This document shows positions 1-3,772 of a stretch of 5,887 nucleotides of DNA, piece after piece. The translations under genes and the position numbers were made by a program. The stretch's first letter is position 1, and every line of letters starts with the position of its first letter. Under the pieces are notes generated by a model. It was not told the DNA's origin, made no database searches, and saw nothing but the letters and a program-made list of their open reading frames with translations. The DNA comes from an uncultured Gemmatimonadota bacterium (GTDB lineage Bacteria > Gemmatimonadota > Gemmatimonadetes > Gemmatimonadales > Gemmatimonadaceae): the NCBI GenBank assembly GCA_946479895.1, contig CAMLHT010000236.1, positions 1-5,887 of the forward strand, read 5' to 3'.

Positions 1-1
1 G

Positions 2-157
2 TGCGGCGGCGTCTGGCTGCACAACGACGTCGTGCTGCGCCTCCAGGTGGACGACAACCCTGAGCCGATCGCCGAGCTGCGAAGGCTCGTCGAGAAGGCG
101 CCGCGCCGCAACTTCGCGGTGACGACCGCGGCTGAGGATCCCGCGTGCAGACCGTAG
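2..157 (+). CDS. DUF1028 family protein, C-terminal end (5' truncated by window edge)
   Basis: Only the last 51 codons are inside the window; reading frame 2 runs open from the left edge to a TAG at 155-157. The segment VDDNPEPIAELRRLVE (residues 16-31 of the visible part), preceded by CGGVWLHNDVVLRLQ, matches my recollection of the C-terminal end of the DUF1028 domain, where a Leu-Arg-Val-Asp-Asp-(His/Asn)-Pro-x-Pro stretch precedes a leucine-rich helix. DUF1028 proteins are predicted Ntn-hydrolase-fold proteins of unknown substrate, often exported. The nucleophile and any signal peptide would lie upstream and cannot be checked. A poorly conserved tail of about 20 residues, containing one Cys, follows the helix. 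I am fairly sure the frame is real and moderately sure of the family. Confidence 0.7.
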   Translation, partial: CGGVWLHNDVVLRLQVDDNPEPIAELRRLVEKAPRRNFAVTTAAEDPACRP

Positions 158-182
158 TACGGAGGCCGGAGGGCGGCGCGCG

Positions 183-230
183 AGCTGATAGCAGACGGCG
201 GGCACGGAGAGCCGACAGCCATCAGCCGAG
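183..230. repeat. Degenerate 7-base tandem repeat in the intergenic spacer
   Basis: Two adjacent heptads, AGCTGAT (183-189) and AGCAGAC (190-196), are followed after 13 bases by three adjacent heptads, AGCCGAC (210-216), AGCCATC (217-223) and AGCCGAG (224-230). All begin with AGC, and four of the five share A at position 6. The outer units also form an imperfect inverted repeat: GCTGATAGC (184-192) can pair with GCCATCAGC (218-226) with one mismatch and a 25-base loop. This is the only repeat-like stretch I found. It fills most of the gap between the DUF1028 stop and the next start. It could be a decayed microsatellite or a weak hairpin; with only five imperfect units, chance similarity is not excluded. 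Confidence 0.45.
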
Positions 231-234
231 CGGA

Positions 235-240
235 TAGCTT
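235..240 (+). promoter_or_regulatory. Candidate -10 box (TAGCTT) for a leaderless transcript of the 246-716 gene
   Basis: TAGCTT fits the TAnnnT core of a -10 element and ends five bases before the ATG at 246. Transcription would then begin at or next to the start codon. No Shine-Dalgarno-like purine run precedes that ATG, which fits a leaderless message. No convincing -35 box is visible. A second TAnnnT box sits at nearly the same distance before the ATG at 1779. Confidence 0.35.
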
Positions 241-245
241 TCGGT

Positions 246-716
246 ATGGCAACTCCATCCCCATACCGATCTCTCCCGGCGGAAAAGCGCCTGGCGCTCG
301 TCACTCACGTCATCAAGGCCAGCAGGGAAGGCCGCGCGATCATGGTCCAGCGCATGATGTCGCGCGGCGGCTTCCGCCCCATGACGCTCCAGCAGTGGCC
401 GGCCGAGAAGCTGGCGGCCGAAGTCGTGCGCATGAAGGCCGAGTCGTCCAACGACGAGCTCGACCTGCTGCACCTGCTCTACGTGGAGCTCGAGCCGGCC
501 ATCCAGTCCACCTTCCTCGACGCGGCGGGCGTGAAGCACGAGAACGGGAAGATGGCCGACGACCTCAAGTCGCCATACGCCGACGCCGCCGGCGTGGAGC
601 GCGGCGTCACGGCCGTTCGCGCGAAGCATGGCGAGGATGGCGAGCGTTACCTGCGGACACTGGCGCGATACGCGGCGCAGGACTGGCCGGGCATCGACGC
701 GGCCGTCGCCGGCTAG
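246..716 (+). CDS. Hypothetical protein, 156 aa, soluble and mostly helical
   Basis: I do not recognise a characterised family. The protein has no signal peptide, no membrane segment and no cysteine, and is rich in charged residues, so it is probably cytoplasmic. It starts SPYRSLPAEKRLALVTHVIKA, reads as several amphipathic helices, and has a Gly-rich turn MSRGGFRPMTLQQWPAEKL around residues 38-56. The centre, about residues 69-98, is acidic and leucine-rich (DELDLLHLLYVELEP), followed by DAAGVKHENGK. The C-terminal third ends in a helix with ERYLRTLARY near residues 137-146. The ATG at 246 is the first in frame and is preceded by a TAnnnT box but no ribosome binding site. Its TAG stop overlaps the TAG of the convergent DUF2277 gene in a shared CTAG. 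Length, codon pattern and clean boundaries support a real gene; the function is unknown. Confidence 0.82.
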   Translation: MATPSPYRSLPAEKRLALVTHVIKASREGRAIMVQRMMSRGGFRPMTLQQWPAEKLAAEVVRMKAESSNDELDLLHLLYVELEPAIQSTFLDAAGVKHENGKMADDLKSPYADAAGVERGVTAVRAKHGEDGERYLRTLARYAAQDWPGIDAAVAG

Positions 717-982
717 GTCGCGAAGCGCTTCGCCGAGCGTTCCTTCGCGCGCTGCCGCTCGATCTCGCGATCGCGCGGTGGCGCCTTGATCTCGAGCGAA
801 TCGATGAGGCGTCGCGCCGACGCCGTCACTTCCTCCACGGCCAGGTTGAACGCGGCTTCGTTCGCCTTCGACGGCTTCGTGGTGCCGCTCAGCTTGCGGA
901 CGAACTGCAGCGCCGAGGCGCGGACCTCATCGTCGGTGGCGGGCGGCGCGAAGTTGGCGAGGACCTTGATGTTGCGGCACAT
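713..982 (-). CDS. DUF2277 domain protein, 89 aa
   Basis: The protein begins MCRNIKVLANFAPPAT, the hallmark N-terminus of the DUF2277 family. It continues with the family-typical segments ASALQFVRKLSG (23-34), TKPSKANEAAF (35-45) and APPRDREIE (67-75), and ends in a basic helix. Its length of 89 residues is about what I expect for the family. The function is unknown; the conserved Cys2-Arg-Asn motif right after the initiator Met is the notable feature and could bind a metal or act in redox chemistry, but that is inference. It is a small soluble protein. The frame stays open far upstream, but the ATG at 982 is chosen because of the conserved N-terminus and an AGGAGA ribosome binding site at 993-988. 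The gene is divergent from the AlkD-like gene and convergent with the 246-716 gene, overlapping it by 4 bases. Confidence 0.9.
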   Translation of the reverse strand: MCRNIKVLANFAPPATDDEVRASALQFVRKLSGTTKPSKANEAAFNLAVEEVTASARRLIDSLEIKAPPRDREIERQRAKERSAKRFAT

Positions 983-987
983 TGGCG

Positions 988-993
988 TCTCCT
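988..993 (-). promoter_or_regulatory. Shine-Dalgarno site AGGAGA of the DUF2277 gene
   Basis: On the minus strand AGGAGA lies five bases before the ATG at 982, a normal spacing. It decides the start in a frame that stays open well upstream. It is the only clear ribosome binding site in the window; the other visible starts lack one. Confidence 0.7.
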
Positions 994-1005
994 GATGGCT
1001 CCCTG

Positions 1006-1035
1006 ATGTTAGAACCGGGGGCGCCCTTCGATCAA
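1006..1035 (-). promoter_or_regulatory. Candidate sigma70-type promoter of the DUF2277 gene
   Basis: On the minus strand TTGATC (1035-1030) is followed, after an 18-base spacer, by TAACAT (1011-1006). Each box matches 4 of 6 consensus bases. Initiation about 7 bases past the -10 box would give a leader of roughly 17 bases that still contains the AGGAGA site. The boxes sit in the divergent gap shared with the AlkD-like gene, for which I find no equally good promoter on the plus strand. Confidence 0.4.
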
Positions 1036-1051
1036 CCCGGACAGCGAACGC

Positions 1052-1741
1052 ATGGCCGCCTCCACGACGACGACCGTCCGGCTGATCCTCGCCGACCTCG
1101 AGCGCCGGGGCTCGAAGAAGAACCGCGACGGCATGGCCCGCTACGGCATCGTCGCGAAGAAGGCCTTCGGAGTCTCCGTCTCCGACCTGCGCGCCATGGC
1201 GAAGAAGATCGGGCACGATCACGGGCTCGCGGCGGCGCTCTGGAAGACCCGCTGGTACGAGGCGCGCCTGCTGGCCGTGTTCGTCGACGATCCGGCGAAG
1301 GTCACGTCGCGCCAGATGGACTCGTGGGCGAAGGGGTTCGAGAACTGGGCCGATTGCGACACCGCCTGCTTTCATCTCTTCGACAAGACTCCGTTCGCCT
1401 GGAAGAAGATCGAGCAGTGGAGCCGGAGTGACGCCGAGCTCGTGAAGCGCGCGGCGTTCGCGCTGCTTGCCAGCGTCGCGCTCCACGACAAGACGGAGAA
1501 GGATGCTCCGTTCGTGAAGTCGTTCCGGCTCATCGTCCGCGCCTCAGGCGACGACCGGAACTTCGTAAGGAAGGGCGTGAGCTGGGCGCTCCGCGGCATC
1601 GGCCACCGCAACCCGAAGTTGCGGGCGGCGGCCATGCGTATCGCCGGAGAGCTCGCACGGTCGGATGCAGCCTCGGCTCGATGGATCGGGCGGGACGCAA
1701 TCCGCGACCTGGGCCGGCCGGCGCGGTCATCGAAGAAATGA
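1052..1741 (+). CDS. AlkD-like DNA alkylation repair protein (HEAT-like repeat DNA glycosylase family), 229 aa
   Basis: Members of the AlkD/AlkC superfamily excise positively charged alkylated bases, such as N3- and N7-alkylpurines, using an all-helical HEAT-like repeat scaffold. The visible pattern fits: an N-terminal helix followed by KNRDGMARYGI (23-33), a VSVSDLRAMAKKIG helix (41-54), WKTRWYEARLLAVF (64-77), and a core motif FENWADCDTAC (96-106). Trp99 and Asp103 have the same four-residue spacing as the Trp109/Asp113 pair I recall for Bacillus cereus AlkD. VKRAAFALLAS (131-141) may hold the helix with the DNA-contacting Arg (Arg133), and FVRKGVSWALRGIG (171-184) places Trp178 where AlkD has Trp187. 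The length is about that of the family. The protein has no signal peptide and should be cytoplasmic. The ATG at 1052 has only a weak GGA upstream. It stands alone, divergent from DUF2277. The family is secure; the residue equivalences are from memory. Confidence 0.9.
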   Translation: MAASTTTTVRLILADLERRGSKKNRDGMARYGIVAKKAFGVSVSDLRAMAKKIGHDHGLAAALWKTRWYEARLLAVFVDDPAKVTSRQMDSWAKGFENWADCDTACFHLFDKTPFAWKKIEQWSRSDAELVKRAAFALLASVALHDKTEKDAPFVKSFRLIVRASGDDRNFVRKGVSWALRGIGHRNPKLRAAAMRIAGELARSDAASARWIGRDAIRDLGRPARSSKK

Positions 1742-1766
1742 CGTATCGCCCGGCGGCGGGGCGCGG

Positions 1767-1772
1767 TATGGT
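1767..1772 (+). promoter_or_regulatory. Candidate -10 box (TATGGT) for a leaderless transcript of the beta-propeller gene
   Basis: TATGGT fits TAnnnT with 4 of 6 consensus matches, and is followed by six bases (TTCGCC) and then the ATG at 1779. Transcription starting about 7 bases after the box would begin on the start codon. No purine-rich ribosome binding site lies between the AlkD-like stop and this ATG, and no -35 box is evident 16-18 bases upstream. The box gives the propeller gene its own possible promoter although the AlkD-like gene ends only 37 bases before it. Confidence 0.4.
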
Positions 1773-1778
1773 TTCGCC

Positions 1779-2942
1779 ATGACGACCCGATTCTCCCTCT
1801 CGATCTCCCTCGCGCTAGGCGTAGCCCTGCCGCTGGGCGCACAGAACGCCCCCGAGTTTCCGCCGGTGGTCGCACGACTGCTGAGGACCTATGCCGAGTC
1901 GCCGGACGGCGCCGGCTTCTTCGACGTTCGCGCCGCAGTGCCGGAGCTCAGGTCCACGGGACTCTGGGTCCGCTACGGGGACGACGGCAAGCCACCGGTT
2001 CGGATCGACCGGGCAACCGGTGTAGCGAAGGTCATCGGCCGGCCCGGCAGTGGCCCGAATGAGTATCGGCAGACTGCCGACATGGTCGCCGCACCCGATG
2101 GCATGATCGGCGTGCGAGACGTCGGACGCATGCTGCTGTTCTGGGTGGACGCGGCCGGTGTGCAGCGCCGCACCTGGTCCGTTCCGACCCCCGACAACAT
2201 GCAGGGCAAGACCTTCGCCGACGGGATGGGCCGCGTCTACATCGGTCGCACGCCGGTCGACAGGGGAGTGTTCGGCGCGCCCTACGTCGTCCGTGTCGAT
2301 TCCGCGCGGGGGCTTGTCGACACGATGCGGATTCCCTTCGAGCGGAGTCGCGCGTCCATGTGGTCCGTGCGAACGGCGAATGGCTCGACGCAATACTACG
2401 TGCAGTTCGCGCCCGCGCCTGACTGGGGCGTCGACCGCCAGGGGCGGCTCTACGCGTTCTGGTCCGACTCGAGCTTCATCCAGGTCGGCGACGGCAAGGC
2501 CATGAAGCGCCTCTGGCTACCCGAATGGCGCGAACCGCTCTCCGCCGCAGATAGAAAATCGGCGACCGACCGCCTGGATGGTATCGAAAAGCGGGAGAAG
2601 GCTCGCAATGCGGAATTCCTGACGCCGCGGCCGGCCATTCCGCAGTTCCGCCCGCAGATTCTCGAGGCCATGCCGGACCTTGCCGGCGGGATCGTGGTGA
2701 GACGGTCGAAGCCATGCGCCTCGTTCGGCGGATGGAAGGCGCCGATCACCGGCGCGGCCCCACCGGACTCGGGACGCTGCGGACTCGTCGAGCGGTTCGA
2801 TGCGGCCGGCAGGCGGCTCGCGCCCTTCACGATCTCCGGCCGCGATCAGCTGCTTGCGGTGCGAGCCGACACGGTGTGGATCGCGCGCCGCGACGAGGAC
2901 GACCTCGTGAAGATCCTCGAGCTCGTGATCCCGCGGCGCTAG
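1779..2942 (+). CDS. Exported six-bladed beta-propeller protein, 387 aa
   Basis: Residues 1-21 form a signal peptide: MTTR, a hydrophobic stretch to LPLG, then probable cleavage after Ala21 before Gln22. The rest reads as repeated beta-propeller blades: GRPGSGPNEYR (87-97), a motif I associate with the 6-bladed beta-propeller (NHL-like) family, then DMVAAPDGMIGVRDVGRM (101-118), DGMGRVYIGR (148-157), DWGVDRQGRLYAFWSDSS (215-232) and a final blade with VRADTVWIARRDEDD (361-375). Between blades lies a charged, helical insertion, about residues 251-281. Two cysteines, 313 and 334, flank a Gly/Pro-rich loop and could form a disulfide outside the cytoplasm. No catalytic motif is visible, so binding or scaffolding is likelier than catalysis; the ligand is unknown. 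The frame is open 38 codons further upstream, but that would overlap the AlkD-like gene and bury the signal peptide. Its TAG stop is shared through CTAG with the convergent esterase gene. Confidence 0.85.
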   Translation: MTTRFSLSISLALGVALPLGAQNAPEFPPVVARLLRTYAESPDGAGFFDVRAAVPELRSTGLWVRYGDDGKPPVRIDRATGVAKVIGRPGSGPNEYRQTADMVAAPDGMIGVRDVGRMLLFWVDAAGVQRRTWSVPTPDNMQGKTFADGMGRVYIGRTPVDRGVFGAPYVVRVDSARGLVDTMRIPFERSRASMWSVRTANGSTQYYVQFAPAPDWGVDRQGRLYAFWSDSSFIQVGDGKAMKRLWLPEWREPLSAADRKSATDRLDGIEKREKARNAEFLTPRPAIPQFRPQILEAMPDLAGGIVVRRSKPCASFGGWKAPITGAAPPDSGRCGLVERFDAAGRRLAPFTISGRDQLLAVRADTVWIARRDEDDLVKILELVIPRR

Positions 2943-3739
2943 CGCGCCTTGAAGAACCGCGCGACGACCTCCGCCGCGTTCGGCGGCATCGAGTGCGCGC
3001 CCGGGTGAACGTAGGTCACGACGTCGGCGACCTTCGACCGGTGAAGGCTGGCGCCGCCGAACCACGGCTCCGCCTTCGCGTCGGCGCTGTCGAGCCGAAG
3101 GACGGCGTCGATCGACCTCCGCTGAAGCGCGAACGGGACGAGCCGGTCCTTCCGGCCGGCGATGATCAGCGCCGGCTTCGGTTTCGCGGCCGCGGCCCGC
3201 GTTCCGAACACCGCGGCCGCGGGCGCGAACGCCGCGAACTCGTCGGGTCGCGCCGCCCAGAGGACGTACGTGAACCAGCCGCCGTTCGAATGTCCCGTGG
3301 CGAACACGCGCCCGGCATCGATCGCGAAATCCCGCTTCGCCCAGGCCAGCACCGTGTCCACCAGAGCGAGATCGCGATCGCCGAGCTCACCGGGCTTCGA
3401 CTGCCATCCCGATCGGCGCCCCTCGGGATCGACGATCTTCCCCGAGGTCGGCACGCCCTGGAGATAGATCACGACGGCCTCGGGCCAATGGTCGTGGATG
3501 CTCATCGACCGCGACATGTTGGCCGCGGTGCCGCCATGCCCGTGAAAGACGAGCACGAGAGGAGCGCCGGCCGGCGACTTCCTGATCGGATAGGCGACGA
3601 AGCCGGTCCGCTTCACCCCGCCGACCATCCAGCTCTGTGACTTGAGGCCGACCGGCGCCGGGCGCGGCTGAGCCGACGACGTTCCGAACGCGAGCACGCA
3701 AGCGAGCGCGACGCCAGCCATCCGCGGAGAGACATCCAT
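2939..3739 (-). CDS. Exported alpha/beta-hydrolase esterase, PHB depolymerase/LpqC type, 266 aa
   Basis: The protein has a signal peptide (Arg6, hydrophobic core 8-19, probable cleavage after Ala23 in SSA-QP) and a single alpha/beta-hydrolase domain. The oxyanion-hole motif HGHGG is at 66-70, the nucleophile elbow GHSNGG at 149-154 (Ser151), the acid is probably Asp198 in GRKDRLVPF, and the histidine His249 in GAHSMPP. Such polyhydroxybutyrate-depolymerase-like or feruloyl-esterase-like enzymes hydrolyse ester bonds in polyesters or plant polymers; the actual substrate cannot be read from the sequence. No extra substrate-binding or linker domain follows, so it is a compact form. The only cysteine (Cys14) is inside the signal peptide. 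The ATG at 3739 is preferred over an in-frame ATG at 3721 because only the longer form has a basic residue before the hydrophobic core; neither has a clear ribosome binding site. It follows the M14 peptidase gene by 33 bases and is probably co-transcribed with it. Confidence 0.88.
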   Translation of the reverse strand: MDVSPRMAGVALACVLAFGTSSAQPRPAPVGLKSQSWMVGGVKRTGFVAYPIRKSPAGAPLVLVFHGHGGTAANMSRSMSIHDHWPEAVVIYLQGVPTSGKIVDPEGRRSGWQSKPGELGDRDLALVDTVLAWAKRDFAIDAGRVFATGHSNGGWFTYVLWAARPDEFAAFAPAAAVFGTRAAAAKPKPALIIAGRKDRLVPFALQRRSIDAVLRLDSADAKAEPWFGGASLHRSKVADVVTYVHPGAHSMPPNAAEVVARFFKAR

Positions 3740-3772
3740 GCAGGTGGTACCGGGGACGAAGAGCGATCGTTC

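Noticed and set aside
395..1006. Long plus-strand open frame (203 codons) across the 156-aa gene and DUF2277
   Set aside because: Arg/Ala/Gly-rich translation without motifs, typical of an alternative frame of GC-rich coding DNA.
983..1486. Upstream extension of the DUF2277 frame on the minus strand to give a 257-residue protein
   Set aside because: It would run antisense through the AlkD-like gene; the conserved MCRNI start and the AGGAGA site place the true start at 982.
1665..1778. Start of the propeller gene at the upstream ATG (1665)
   Set aside because: It would overlap the AlkD-like gene by 77 bases and put 38 residues in front of a clear signal peptide; the ATG at 1779 fits better.
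2714..3640. 308-codon plus-strand open frame opposite the esterase gene
   Set aside because: Arg-rich low-complexity translation; the minus strand holds a full catalytic triad and signal peptide.
3690..3739. Lipoprotein signal (Cys14) in the esterase
   Set aside because: The sequence VALAC has Ala, not Leu/Val/Ile, at -3, and the hydrophobic core continues past the Cys; a normal signal peptidase I site after Ala23 fits better.
3740..3772. Promoter or terminator between the M14 and esterase genes
   Set aside because: The 33 bases contain a GGTACC palindrome but no TAnnnT box near the start, no stem followed by a T-run, and no ribosome binding site.
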